Assembly: GCA_018716105.1 (NCBI GenBank)
Contig: DVKH01000029.1
Span: forward strand, 1-58,943
Direction: 5' to 3'
Origin: Candidatus Fimivivens faecavium
Lineage (GTDB): Bacteria > Bacillota > Clostridia > Oscillospirales > Ruminococcaceae
DNA length: 58,943 bases
The translations under genes were made by a program, and so were the position numbers. The notes beneath the pieces are model-generated. The model did no database searches. It was not told the origin of the DNA and was given only the letters and a program-made list of their open reading frames with translations. Each line of letters begins with the position of its first letter. Positions within the stretch are counted from its first letter, which is position 1. Below, piece after piece: positions 29,296 to 36,611 of this stretch.

Positions 29296-30351
29296 TTACT
29301 TTGCGGCTTCAATCGCCTTTTCGGCAAATTCGGTGTTGACAATGCTCTCATACGGCGCGGGTTTGTCGAGTTCGCCCGCCTGGGTCATAACCTCCTGGAG
29401 CCGGTCAAGCGCTTCGGGCTTCATGATGGGATCCTTACACCAGGCGTCGATATCCTGATACCGCTTGGCGACAATCTCAAGCAGATCGACGCTCGAATCC
29501 GGGAAGTAGGGCTGCACAACCTCGGCGACCTCGCGCGGGGTGTGGCTGTCGACCCACTGCTGCCCGCGGTAGATCGCGTTGGTGAACTTCTGAATCAGCT
29601 CCGGATTCTCTTCAATCAGGCTCTTCGAAGCGAAATACGCGGTATACGGGATCTCGCCGCTGTCCTCGCCGATCGAGGCCAGAATGTAACCCTTCCCCTC
29701 GAGTTCCACCGCGGAAGCCGTCGGCTCAAACAACGCGACATAGTCGCCCTGACCGCCGGTGAAGGCGCCCGCCATCAGCGCAAACTGAACGCTGGTGTCG
29801 ACGGTGAGGTCCACATTCGGCTCAAGGCCGTGGCTCCTCAGGACATATTCGAGGGTCATCTCCGGGACTCCGCCCTTGCGGCCGCCGATCACCGTGCTGC
29901 CGCGGAGCATCTCCCAGGAGAAGTCATCGACCGGCTCCCGGCCGACCAGGAACGAACCGTCGCGCTTGGTGAGCTGCGCAAACACCACGCCGTAGTCCGC
30001 GCGGCCCTGATTGTAGACGTAGACGACCGATTCCGGTCCCGCAAGGCCGATATCGACCTGCCCCGCGACCACCGCGGTCATCACCTTGTCGGCGCCCTGG
30101 CCGGTTGTCAGTTCGATTTCGAGGCCCTCATCCTCGAAAAAGCCGAGTTCCACCGCGGCGTACTGCGGCGCGTAAAAGACCGAGCGCGCGACCTCGCTCA
30201 CCGTGACCTTCACGGGCTTCGCGGGTTCAGAAACCGCCTCCGACTGCGCCGGGGCGGGCGCGTCAGGCGCCGCGGACGACGCCGCCTGCCCCTGGCACCC
30301 GGCGAGGAGCATCGCCGATACGCCCAGCGCAGCAAGAATTCGTTTAACCAT
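29296..30351 (-). CDS. ABC transporter substrate-binding lipoprotein (NMT1/SsuA-like)
   Basis: A 351-residue lipoprotein: signal peptide with lipobox LLAGC, cysteine about residue 19, then an Ala/Pro-rich linker to residue 45. The body reads VTVSEVARSVFYAPQYAAVELGFFEDEGLEIEL, the typical start of the NMT1/THI5 and SsuA/TauA group of periplasmic-binding folds. These bind HMP-type thiamine precursors, sulfonates, taurine or nitrate; the sequence does not decide which. It is the last gene of a three-gene importer operon with the permease and ATPase upstream. Confidence 0.88.
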   Translation of the reverse strand: MVKRILAALGVSAMLLAGCQGQAASSAAPDAPAPAQSEAVSEPAKPVKVTVSEVARSVFYAPQYAAVELGFFEDEGLEIELTTGQGADKVMTAVVAGQVDIGLAGPESVVYVYNQGRADYGVVFAQLTKRDGSFLVGREPVDDFSWEMLRGSTVIGGRKGGVPEMTLEYVLRSHGLEPNVDLTVDTSVQFALMAGAFTGGQGDYVALFEPTASAVELEGKGYILASIGEDSGEIPYTAYFASKSLIEENPELIQKFTNAIYRGQQWVDSHTPREVAEVVQPYFPDSSVDLLEIVAKRYQDIDAWCKDPIMKPEALDRLQEVMTQAGELDKPAPYESIVNTEFAEKAIEAAK

Positions 30352-30377
30352 GTTTTCATCAACCTCCCAAAAGTTAA

Positions 30378-31196
30378 TCAGCCGATTCCCCGTCTCCTGG
30401 AAATCTTCTGTTCAAAGTATTGTATGCAAAAGTACATCGCTGCCGCTACAGTTGCTAAAATCACGACGCTTGCCATCACGAGGTCGAGCTGGAACACCTG
30501 GCTTCCATAGACGATCAGGTAGCCCAGCCCTGCCTTCGAGATCAAAAACTCGCCGACGATGACGCCGACCCAGGACATCCCGACGTTGATTTTCAGCGAG
30601 GCGAGGATGGTCGGCACGTTGGCGGGCAGGACCACCTTGCGGAGCGTCGTCAGTTTTCCCGCGCCGAAGGTCTGAACCAGACGGATTTTTTCGGTGTCGG
30701 TCGCGAGAAAGCCGTTGAGTACCTCGAGAATGGTCACCACGATCGAGATGGTCAGCGTGATCACCACAATCGCGAACGGCCCCGCCCCGATCCAGACAAT
30801 GAAGATCGGCCCGAGCGCGATTTTCGGCAGGGAGTTGAGAACGACAAGATACGGCTCGAGCACCTTGCAGAGGAAAGACGAGCACCACAGCAGAATCGCA
30901 ATCAGCGTTCCCAGGATGGTGCCGGACAGAAAGCCCGCGACCGCTTCCCCCGTGGTCACAAGAAGATGGTGCATCAGTTCGCCCCGCGACCAGAGATTGT
31001 GAAGCGTGGCGATGACGCGGGTGGGCTGGCTGGTGATGAACGGGTCAATCCACCCGGCGCGGGCGGCGACCTCCCATAAAACAAAAAGGCCGACGAGCAG
31101 GCCAATTTTCGTGATGTTCACCGCTGTTTTCTCACGGCGGACCTGCCGGAGCCAGGCCACGCGCTCATCGGAAACGGGCCTATTAGACATGGACAT
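30378..31196 (-). CDS. ABC transporter permease (NitT/TauT family)
   Basis: A 272-residue inner-membrane subunit with about six hydrophobic segments. The cytoplasmic EAA loop that docks the ATPase is around TFGAGKLTTLRKVVLPANVPTI. The start is ATG 31196, six bases after GGAGGG, and overlaps the end of the ATPase gene by 14 bases; the longer open frame to 31280 has no better ribosome binding site. It belongs to the BPD_transp_1 type used by SsuC, TauC and ThiX-like importers. Confidence 0.9.
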   Translation of the reverse strand: MSMSNRPVSDERVAWLRQVRREKTAVNITKIGLLVGLFVLWEVAARAGWIDPFITSQPTRVIATLHNLWSRGELMHHLLVTTGEAVAGFLSGTILGTLIAILLWCSSFLCKVLEPYLVVLNSLPKIALGPIFIVWIGAGPFAIVVITLTISIVVTILEVLNGFLATDTEKIRLVQTFGAGKLTTLRKVVLPANVPTILASLKINVGMSWVGVIVGEFLISKAGLGYLIVYGSQVFQLDLVMASVVILATVAAAMYFCIQYFEQKISRRRGIG

Positions 31197-31944
31197 CGAT
31201 ATCCCTCCAGATATGATTAAAATAATCTTTGAATTCCTCGTGTTCCCGGCAGGCGATCGGCGAAATGCGCCCCCCTGCAAAGGTGATCACATGCTCGCTC
31301 TTGACCGTGGCCGGCCGCTTGGTCAGCACGATCACACGGTCCGACATGCTGACCGCCTCGGAGATGTCGTGCGTCACCATGACGGCCGTCTTTTTTTCCC
31401 TGCGGATGATCGTATAGATATCGTCGCTGACCGCGAGCCGCGTCTGATAATCGAGCGCGGAAAACGGCTCGTCGAGCAGCAGGATTTCAGGCCTCGCCAC
31501 CAGCGTCCGGATCAGCGCGCAGCGCTGGCGCATTCCGCCGGAAAGCCGGTCGGGATAGCTGTCCCGGAAATCGTAAAGCCCATAGGTTGAGAGCAGTTGA
31601 TCCGCGTATTCGAGATTTTCCTTCGACATGATCCCCCGGATTTCAAGCCCGAGCGTCACGTTCTGCCGAATGGTCCTCCACTCGAAGAGGCAGTCTTTTT
31701 GAAGCATATATCCAAGCGCGTCTTTCGGCGCTTTCTGGGTTTCAATCTTGATTTCGCCGCCGCTCGGCTTCATCAGCCCGGCGATCAGCGAGAGCATCGT
31801 GGATTTCCCACAGCCGCTCGGGCCGATCACGCTGACAAACTCGCCGTCGCTGACGGAAAAGGAAACGTCGTCGATGGCGTCTATTTCACCCTCGGCGCTC
31901 TGGTAGCGCATCGAGAGATGATCCACTCTTAAAAGTTGATTCAA
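31183..31944 (-). CDS. ABC transporter ATP-binding protein (NitT/TauT family)
   Basis: A 253-residue ATPase with Walker A GPSGCGKS near residue 41, Q-loop YMLQKDCLFEW, signature LSGGMRQR, Walker B ILLLDEPFSALD and switch histidine VTHD. It drives import with the permease and lipoprotein that follow. The ribosome binding site is strong (AGGAGGGG). No thiamine pyrophosphate or other riboswitch was found upstream, which gives no help with the substrate. Confidence 0.92.
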   Translation of the reverse strand: MNQLLRVDHLSMRYQSAEGEIDAIDDVSFSVSDGEFVSVIGPSGCGKSTMLSLIAGLMKPSGGEIKIETQKAPKDALGYMLQKDCLFEWRTIRQNVTLGLEIRGIMSKENLEYADQLLSTYGLYDFRDSYPDRLSGGMRQRCALIRTLVARPEILLLDEPFSALDYQTRLAVSDDIYTIIRREKKTAVMVTHDISEAVSMSDRVIVLTKRPATVKSEHVITFAGGRISPIACREHEEFKDYFNHIWRDIDVHV

Positions 31945-31982
31945 TGGAACCCCTCCTTCTCCTCCATTCTATTCAGCACGCA

Positions 31983-32010
31983 GGAAAAAGGCCCCGCCTG
32001 CGGCGGCGGG
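31983..32010 (-). terminator. Terminator-like hairpin ahead of the ABC importer genes
   Basis: CCCGCC (31993-31998) and GGCGGG (32005-32010) form a short stem followed on the minus strand by GCCTTTTTCC. It is 50 bp before the ATPase start and follows the terminator at 32037-32070. It is either a second terminator for the small upstream gene or an attenuator in the leader of the importer operon. Confidence 0.5.
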
Positions 32011-32036
32011 AACCCCTTGTTTTGACCGCAAAACGC

Positions 32037-32070
32037 AAAAAAGGCGAACGCATCAAAATGCGTTCGCCTT
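32037..32070 (-). terminator. Terminator of the ribbon-helix-helix gene
   Basis: AAGGCGAACGCAT (32041-32053) and ATGCGTTCGCCTT (32058-32070) form a 13-bp perfect stem. On the minus strand it is followed by TTTTTT-type sequence, 24 bp after the stop codon of the upstream gene. Confidence 0.85.
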
Positions 32071-32093
32071 GATTTTTCTCCCGATTCGGTTTC

Positions 32094-32285
32094 CTATTCT
32101 TTGATGTGATCTTCCTCCATATCATCCAGCGCGTACTTGCAGCATTGGAGGACAAGAGCGTTAAACGAAACCCTGTTCGACACTGCGGTTTTGTTTAACC
32201 GCTCAAAAAGTTCTTCGGTAAAGCGGATGGTTCCCGGCAGGTTTGCATTTTTAAAATTATTTTGTACGCAAAACATAACCATCAC
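32094..32285 (-). CDS. Small ribbon-helix-helix (Arc-type) protein
   Basis: 63 residues. LPGTIRFTEELFERLNKTA is a likely beta strand plus first helix, and VSFNALVLQCCKYALDDME matches the second helix of an Arc/MetJ-type DNA-binding dimer. Such proteins are often repressors, antitoxins or plasmid-type regulators. The start is uncertain: no strong ribosome binding site precedes the first two ATGs. No toxin gene is adjacent, and it lies alone between two terminators. A double cysteine (QCC) in the second helix is a distinguishing feature. Confidence 0.7.
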   Translation of the reverse strand: MMVMFCVQNNFKNANLPGTIRFTEELFERLNKTAVSNRVSFNALVLQCCKYALDDMEEDHIKE

Positions 32286-32360
32286 AACCCAAATTTCGAC
32301 ATTCTTTTGCGGAGCAATAAAAATTGGCCATAGCCGTAGGCCGGCCGATTGAAATAGAAG

Positions 32361-32390
32361 AAAATAGCCGTGTGCGGCTATTTTTCATTC
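32361..32390. terminator. Terminator downstream of spmB
   Basis: AAAATAGCCG (32361-32370) and CGGCTATTTT (32375-32384) form a 10-bp stem with a TGTG loop. T-rich flanks occur on both strands. It lies about 90 bp beyond the spmB stop. Confidence 0.6.
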
Positions 32391-32476
32391 TATCAGGTTG
32401 CAATTCCCGATTTCTATAACCACAACCGGTTCGTTTTTGGTTCTATCGAAATTCCAAAATATGGCGTAAAATGGTT

Positions 32477-33001
32477 TCACGGCCCCATCAGAAGCCGCAC
32501 CGCATACGCGCTCATTAAAAACCCCACAAGGTCCGCGGAAATCGCCGCCGGCATGGTGTGCCGGGTCTTTTTGATCGAAGTCGCGCCGAAATAGACCGCG
32601 ATGGTGTAAAAGGTCGTCTCGGTCGAACCCTCCATCACGCTCGCAATCCGGCCTATCAGGCTGTCCGGCCCATACTCGGCCAGGATATCCTTGAAGATCA
32701 CCAGCGCGCCGCTCCCTGAAACTGGCCGCAGGAGCGCCAGCGGAAGCACCTCCCGCGGGAGCGAGAGAAGGTTCCCAACCGGCTCGAGCGCATAAGTCAG
32801 AAGGTCAAGCGCCCCCGACGCGCGAAAAATGCCAACCGAGGTGATCAGCGCGACGAGGGCCGGCAGGATCCGGATCGAAACGCCGATCCCGCCGCGCGCC
32901 CCCTTGACGAACGCATCAAATACATTGACGCCTCTGATCATCGCATAAAAGATGATTCCGAAGATAATGGACGGAACCGCAAAATCGCTGATGGTCGCCA
33001 T
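32477..33001 (-). CDS. spmB: Spore maturation protein B
   Basis: A 174-residue membrane protein of the nucleoside-recognition/Gate fold. Together with SpmA it is needed for normal dehydration of the spore core in Bacillus. Matching segments are VPSIIFGIIFYAMIRGVNVFDAFVKGA and EGSTETTFYTIAVYFGATSIKKTRHT. It follows spmA by 27 bp. Its presence argues for an endospore-forming host. Confidence 0.92.
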   Translation of the reverse strand: MATISDFAVPSIIFGIIFYAMIRGVNVFDAFVKGARGGIGVSIRILPALVALITSVGIFRASGALDLLTYALEPVGNLLSLPREVLPLALLRPVSGSGALVIFKDILAEYGPDSLIGRIASVMEGSTETTFYTIAVYFGATSIKKTRHTMPAAISADLVGFLMSAYAVRLLMGP

Positions 33002-33028
33002 AACCTGTATCTGTCCTTTCCGCGGGAT

Positions 33029-33637
33029 TCAGCGTTGGGTGCGTCCGGGCCGTTTTTTGTGTCCGGTCAGCCGGGCGAGCGCCTTGGCCACCAAAATTCC
33101 AGCCGCGATCGAAACGGCGGAGGCCAGCCAGCAGGCCGGAAGGATATCCAACGGCTTCGCCGCGCCCGCCGCCGAACGGAGCATAGCCGTTGTCGTCGGC
33201 AGAATCTGAAGGGAAGCCGTGTTCATCACGACGAACAGCGCCATATTGTCAGTCGCAACCCCTTTCGCGCGCTCCTCCGCCTCCATCTCCTTCATCGCGT
33301 TGATGCCCAGCGGCGTGGCCGCGTTCCCGAGCCCGAGAAGATTCGCCGCGAGATTCATGGTGATCGCCTTCATCGCAGCGCCGCCGGTTTTGAGTCCCCG
33401 GAACAGCCGCGAGGTCACCGGCTCAAACAGGCGCGAGAGCTTCTCCGTCAATCCCGCCTCCTCTGCAACCTGCATGATTCCGCCCCAAAGGCAATAAGTC
33501 CCAGTCAGCGAAATCACCAGTTCGACGGCGCGGGACGCTTCGTTGATCGCGGCGTCGGACACCTGGGGCATCCGTCCGGTCAGCGCCCCGAAGATCACCC
33601 CGGACAGGATCATCAGGCAAAAAATACCGCTCATCAT
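33029..33637 (-). CDS. spmA: Spore maturation protein A
   Basis: A 202-residue membrane protein with the SpmA signature MNLAANLLGLGNAATPLGINAMKEM in two overlapping parts, and SLQILPTTTAMLRSAAGA. The start is ATG 33637 (MMSGIFCLMILSG), after GGGGGGATGG; the longer frame to TTG 33661 would run through this binding site. It works as a pair with SpmB in spore core dehydration. It is divergent from abrB across a short control region. Confidence 0.9.
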   Translation of the reverse strand: MMSGIFCLMILSGVIFGALTGRMPQVSDAAINEASRAVELVISLTGTYCLWGGIMQVAEEAGLTEKLSRLFEPVTSRLFRGLKTGGAAMKAITMNLAANLLGLGNAATPLGINAMKEMEAEERAKGVATDNMALFVVMNTASLQILPTTTAMLRSAAGAAKPLDILPACWLASAVSIAAGILVAKALARLTGHKKRPGRTQR

Positions 33638-33718
33638 ATCGAAACCATCCCCCCAAATCAACTTTATTCTGGCGGGAAACCTGATAGAATCTTTTTTGTC
33701 GATTTATTTACAATCAGA

Positions 33719-33736
33719 TTTGACAACAGTGTCAAA
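33719..33736. promoter_or_regulatory. Perfect palindrome between spmA and abrB
   Basis: TTTGACA-acag-TGTCAAA is a 7-4-7 perfect inverted repeat. It lies 19 bp upstream of the abrB -35 box and 82 bp before the spmA start, in the only shared control region. It also contains TTGACA on both strands, so it may be part of a promoter as well as an operator. Confidence 0.55.
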
Positions 33737-33754
33737 AATTTACATTTTTCGCTA

Positions 33755-33783
33755 TTTACAACCAAATGATATTATTGTATACT
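33755..33783 (+). promoter_or_regulatory. Promoter of abrB
   Basis: TTTACA (33755-33760), 17-bp spacer, TATACT (33778-33783) in AT-rich DNA. It is 73 bp before the abrB ATG. Confidence 0.7.
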
Positions 33784-33856
33784 TTGTTTTAGGTCAAAAA
33801 ACTAGATAAATCTGGAAATGCTGACATTGTCTTACAGGAAAGGATGGCATCGCGAC

Positions 33857-34102
33857 ATGAAATCGACTGGAATTGTGAGAAGAATCGACGACCTCGGCCG
33901 AATTGTGCTTCCAATCGAGCTCCGGAAAACGCTGAATATCCAGGAGCGGGATTCCCTTGAGATCTATGTGGATCACAGCAACATCATCCTCAAAAAATAT
34001 GAGCCTGCCTGCATTTTCTGCGGGAGTTCGGAAAACGTGACCATCTTCAAGGATAAAAACATCTGCGGAAAATGCCTCACGGAACTCAACGAGCTGAAAT
34101 AA
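33857..34102 (+). CDS. abrB: AbrB-family transition-state regulator with a four-cysteine tail
   Basis: 81 residues from ATG 33857. MKSTGIVRRIDDLGRIVLPIELRKTL and YVDHSNIILKKYEP match the swapped-hairpin AbrB DNA-binding domain. The C-terminal part has CIFCG and ICGKC, a CxxC-x14-CxxC pattern that looks like a small zinc ribbon in place of the multimerisation domain of Bacillus AbrB. This form is familiar among Clostridia. It probably controls stationary-phase or sporulation genes; its position beside spmA fits that. The ribosome binding site (AAAGGA) is rather far from this ATG. Confidence 0.88.
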   Translation: MKSTGIVRRIDDLGRIVLPIELRKTLNIQERDSLEIYVDHSNIILKKYEPACIFCGSSENVTIFKDKNICGKCLTELNELK

Positions 34103-34137
34103 CAACGGGCTGCGGGCGCGCGGCAAATCAACGCAAC

Positions 34138-34182
34138 AAAACGAGGCGCGGAGACCAGATTGGTCTCCGCGCCTCGTTTTTT
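34138..34182. terminator. Very strong terminator between abrB and the DUF975 gene
   Basis: ACGAGGCGCGGAGACCA (34141-34157) and TGGTCTCCGCGCCTCGT (34161-34177) pair perfectly over 17 bp around a GAT loop, extended by AAA/TTT. TTTTTT follows on the plus strand. It serves convergent genes on both sides. Confidence 0.9.
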
Positions 34183-34195
34183 CTCCTGTCAGGGT

Positions 34196-35092
34196 CTATT
34201 CGCTCCAGCTCTCATGCTGGGCCTGTTCCGGAAGGCCGGCGCCCTCCGGAAAGCCGGAGCCGGCGGGCGGAGGCTGCTCCGCCGCCGTCATCAGGTACCG
34301 CGCATAGAGTCCCCTCGCCGTCATGTGATAGGGATATACAAACAGATAGGGGAAAACCAAAAGGCAGAGCAGATACCACCCGAAAAACGAAAGCTCGAAT
34401 AAAAAAATGCTGCACCGGGATTCCTTGGTCGACGCAATGGATTTTCCAACCGCCTGACGGACCGATAATCTCACGTTTTCCATCAGGTAGTACCGCGCGA
34501 GATAGTACCGTGAGCACCAGATAATGGCGAACAGCATCCCAAGCGCCAGGAGCAGGCAGCCGACAAGAATGCCGCCCGCCGCCGCAAACGATTCGCGGTT
34601 GGTCCCGGACCTTCCTGCGACCATGACGGAAAAGAAGATCACGAGCGATCCCGGCAGCAGGAACAGCACGCTCCACAGCGCGCTCCGCACCCAGACGGAA
34701 CAACAGAGGAGAAGCGATTTCCAAAACAGGCGGGATGCGCCGAAAAACTCAAAGACAGTTGAAATTTCGTCCGAAACGCCCTCCCCGAGCCGGTAAAACC
34801 ATCTCTGCACGCCGAGGCCGAGCGGCGTCATGATCACAAACGCCAGAGCCGCCGTCGCAAATGCAACCGACAGCGCAAGCGCCGACGTGTTGGCGAGGTC
34901 GTCGAACAGGTTGTTCGGGGTCATCATCACGTCGTCAAACGGCGCGACCCCGAGCGTGATGTTCAAAACCCCTTCAAAAAGGTTGAACAAAAAGCCGATC
35001 GCAAGCACCATCAGCGTCACGGCCGCCGCCGGTCCCCATCGTCCGCGTAGCGCGCGGCGCGCATTTAGTTTCAGCAGCTTGTGCATGCTCAT
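34196..35092 (-). CDS. DUF975-like integral membrane protein
   Basis: 298 residues. The N-terminal part (LNARRALRGRWGPAAAVTLMVLAIGFLFNL) and the IWCSRYYLARYYLMEN motif with LRQAVGKSIA-type helix are those of the DUF975 family, membrane proteins of unknown function. About six hydrophobic segments are present, and the last 30 residues are a Pro/Gly/Glu-rich cytoplasmic tail. AAAGGAG precedes the ATG. It starts 38 bp after the adenosyltransferase gene and is probably cotranscribed with it. Confidence 0.78.
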   Translation of the reverse strand: MSMHKLLKLNARRALRGRWGPAAAVTLMVLAIGFLFNLFEGVLNITLGVAPFDDVMMTPNNLFDDLANTSALALSVAFATAALAFVIMTPLGLGVQRWFYRLGEGVSDEISTVFEFFGASRLFWKSLLLCCSVWVRSALWSVLFLLPGSLVIFFSVMVAGRSGTNRESFAAAGGILVGCLLLALGMLFAIIWCSRYYLARYYLMENVRLSVRQAVGKSIASTKESRCSIFLFELSFFGWYLLCLLVFPYLFVYPYHMTARGLYARYLMTAAEQPPPAGSGFPEGAGLPEQAQHESWSE

Positions 35093-35130
35093 CCGGTCAA
35101 AGCTCCTTTGGTTCTGCCCAGCGTTCCAGC

Positions 35131-35664
35131 CTAAAACTCAATGCCCTTCCGGCTCTGGATCCCGCGCTGATACGGGTGCTTCAGAGCGGTCATCATCGTC
35201 AGATAGTCCGCCGCCTCCACAAGATCCTCCCCGGGGTTGCGGCCAGTCATCACCACTTCAGCGTCCTTGGCGCGGCCCGAGAGAATCGAAAGCAGTTCTT
35301 TTGAATCGACCAGCTTCACGTTCACCGCGTCCACCACTTCGTCGAGGACAAAAAGGTCGTACTCCCCGCCTTCAACGGCTTCGCGGACGCGGCCGAGAAC
35401 CGCGCGGCAGTTCTGCCGCGCCGCGGCGAGCTCTTCTTCGTCCATCTGGAATACAAACTTTTTCATCTCCTCAGTCCGAATCACGTCGATTCCAAGCGAT
35501 TTGAGCGGGCCTAGTTCCGAGGTCGGCTGCCCTTTCAAAAACTGCGCCACGAGAACCCGTTTCCCCGCGCCCTTCGCGCGCACCGCCAGCCCCATCGCCG
35601 CCGTCGTCTTGCCCTTTCCATCCCCAACATAGAGGTGGATCAGCCCTTCCTGCCTGTTCGCCAT
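35131..35664 (-). CDS. cobO: Cob(I)yrinic acid a,c-diamide adenosyltransferase (CobO/BtuR type)
   Basis: A 177-residue ATP-dependent enzyme that adds the upper adenosyl ligand to corrinoids. The P-loop GDGKGKTTAAMG is at residues 14-25, followed by the family segments VAQFLKG, DLFVLDEVVDA and VMTGRNPGEDLVEAADYLTMM. It makes adenosylcobalamin, the ligand that controls the hem operon riboswitch 20 kb away. It has no B12 riboswitch of its own. Confidence 0.93.
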   Translation of the reverse strand: MANRQEGLIHLYVGDGKGKTTAAMGLAVRAKGAGKRVLVAQFLKGQPTSELGPLKSLGIDVIRTEEMKKFVFQMDEEELAAARQNCRAVLGRVREAVEGGEYDLFVLDEVVDAVNVKLVDSKELLSILSGRAKDAEVVMTGRNPGEDLVEAADYLTMMTALKHPYQRGIQSRKGIEF

Positions 35665-35683
35665 CTGTCATCCATCCTTCCTG

Positions 35684-35742
35684 CGCCGCAGTGCGCGGCG
35701 TTTTTTCATTTCTGCCGGAAGCGGCAGGGCGCAGTTTTTTCC
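35684..35742 (+). terminator. Two plus-oriented hairpins with T-runs in a minus-strand gap
   Basis: CGCCGC (35684-35689) pairs with GCGGCG (35695-35700), followed by TTTTTT. CTGCCG (35712-35717) pairs with CGGCAG (35722-35727), followed seven bases later by TTTTTT. Both flanking genes are on the minus strand, so no known plus transcript needs them. Confidence 0.4.
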
Positions 35743-35789
35743 ACACCTTTCATCCTGCCCCATTTCCTGCCGCTTTATTACGAAAACCG

Positions 35790-35807
35790 CGGAAAACCGG
35801 TTTTCCG
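35790..35807. repeat. 18-bp perfect palindrome
   Basis: CGGAAAACCGGTTTTCCG is exactly self-complementary and lies 18 bp past the stop of the phosphatase gene. It may be part of an RNA 3' end or a protein site. Confidence 0.5.
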
Positions 35808-35824
35808 GCAAACCGCCGTCCTCT

Positions 35825-36493
35825 TCAGTCTGAAGCGCCAAGGCTCTCCATCACCCAGGGATTGCCGCCGGGTTCACGCCCTTCCGGCACTGTTCCCACC
35901 GCCTCGAACACGCCGTCGCGCATCCAGTTCTGCGTATTGAACGAGACGGTATAGCCCTCGCAGTTTCCAACCGCCCACTTCCCCAGCGGGAGCCTGGGCA
36001 GCGCGAACGCCGACAAAAGCCCCATGATCACCCCGCCGTGGGCGATGACGGCCGCGCTCTTTATGCCGTTTTGCGTCATATCCATGATAATCGCCTGCAT
36101 GGCCGTTCCGATCCGCCGCGCAAATTCCTCGCCGGTTTCGGCGGCGCCGGGCGGCGTGTTGTGCATCGAATCCCTGATCCACGCCTCGTATTCCGGGAGG
36201 CCGCGAAGCTCCGAGATGGATCTCCCTTCGAATTCGCCGAACGACATCTCGATCAAATCCTCCACCACGGTCAGCTGCTGATCCGGATAAAGAATTTCCG
36301 CAGTCTGCCGGCACCGGAGCAGCGGCGAAGAATAGACCGCATCCACCTCCGGATAAGAATAGCCCCCGGCCATGTCTCGGGCCTCCTGCGCGCCTTCGGG
36401 GCAGAGCGGCAGGTCCCTTCTCCCGACATAACGCCCGTCGCGGTTTCCTTCGGTCATGCCGTGCCGTATGAAATGTACGCGGTAGGTAACCAT
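35825..36493 (-). CDS. Histidine phosphatase family protein (alpha-ribazole phosphatase-like)
   Basis: 222 residues from ATG 36493, with GGAGG just upstream. The catalytic RHG is in VHFIRHGMTEGN, followed by DLPLCPEGAQEA, VYSSPLLRCRQTAEIL, the acid residue in MSFGEFEG, and IAHGGVI with the second histidine. The family includes phosphoglycerate mutases, sugar phosphatases and CobC, which removes the phosphate from alpha-ribazole phosphate in B12 synthesis. The closeness to cobO makes CobC the leading guess, but the sequence does not prove it. Confidence 0.83.
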   Translation of the reverse strand: MVTYRVHFIRHGMTEGNRDGRYVGRRDLPLCPEGAQEARDMAGGYSYPEVDAVYSSPLLRCRQTAEILYPDQQLTVVEDLIEMSFGEFEGRSISELRGLPEYEAWIRDSMHNTPPGAAETGEEFARRIGTAMQAIIMDMTQNGIKSAAVIAHGGVIMGLLSAFALPRLPLGKWAVGNCEGYTVSFNTQNWMRDGVFEAVGTVPEGREPGGNPWVMESLGASD

Positions 36494-36549
36494 AAATCCT
36501 CCATAAAATTGGTGATATCGACTTTTTTTCACAGAAATATCATCGAGAC

Positions 36550-36578
36550 TTTACAAAATTCTAACGGTATACTATAAT
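36550..36578 (+). promoter_or_regulatory. Promoter of the XRE regulator
   Basis: TTTACA (36550-36555), 17-bp spacer, perfect TATAAT (36573-36578). The start site would be near 36585, inside the operator-like repeat. Confidence 0.75.
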
Positions 36579-36581
36579 TTA

Positions 36582-36599
36582 CTCACTGTATTGAGTGAG
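36582..36599. promoter_or_regulatory. Probable autoregulatory operator
   Basis: CTCACT (36582-36587) and AGTGAG (36594-36599) form a 6-6-6 inverted repeat that starts three bases past the -10 box and covers the expected transcription start. A helix-turn-helix repressor bound here would block its own promoter. Confidence 0.55.
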
Positions 36600-36611
36600 G
36601 TGAACCCGGCT

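Noticed and set aside
29149-30510. 453-codon plus-strand frame opposite the ABC binding protein gene
   Set aside because: Antisense shadow; the minus-strand gene has a lipobox, family match and operon context.
31945-32093. Thiamine pyrophosphate riboswitch ahead of the ABC importer
   Set aside because: The CTGAGA and ACCTG-A-TAATGC-type elements are absent; only simple hairpins are present.
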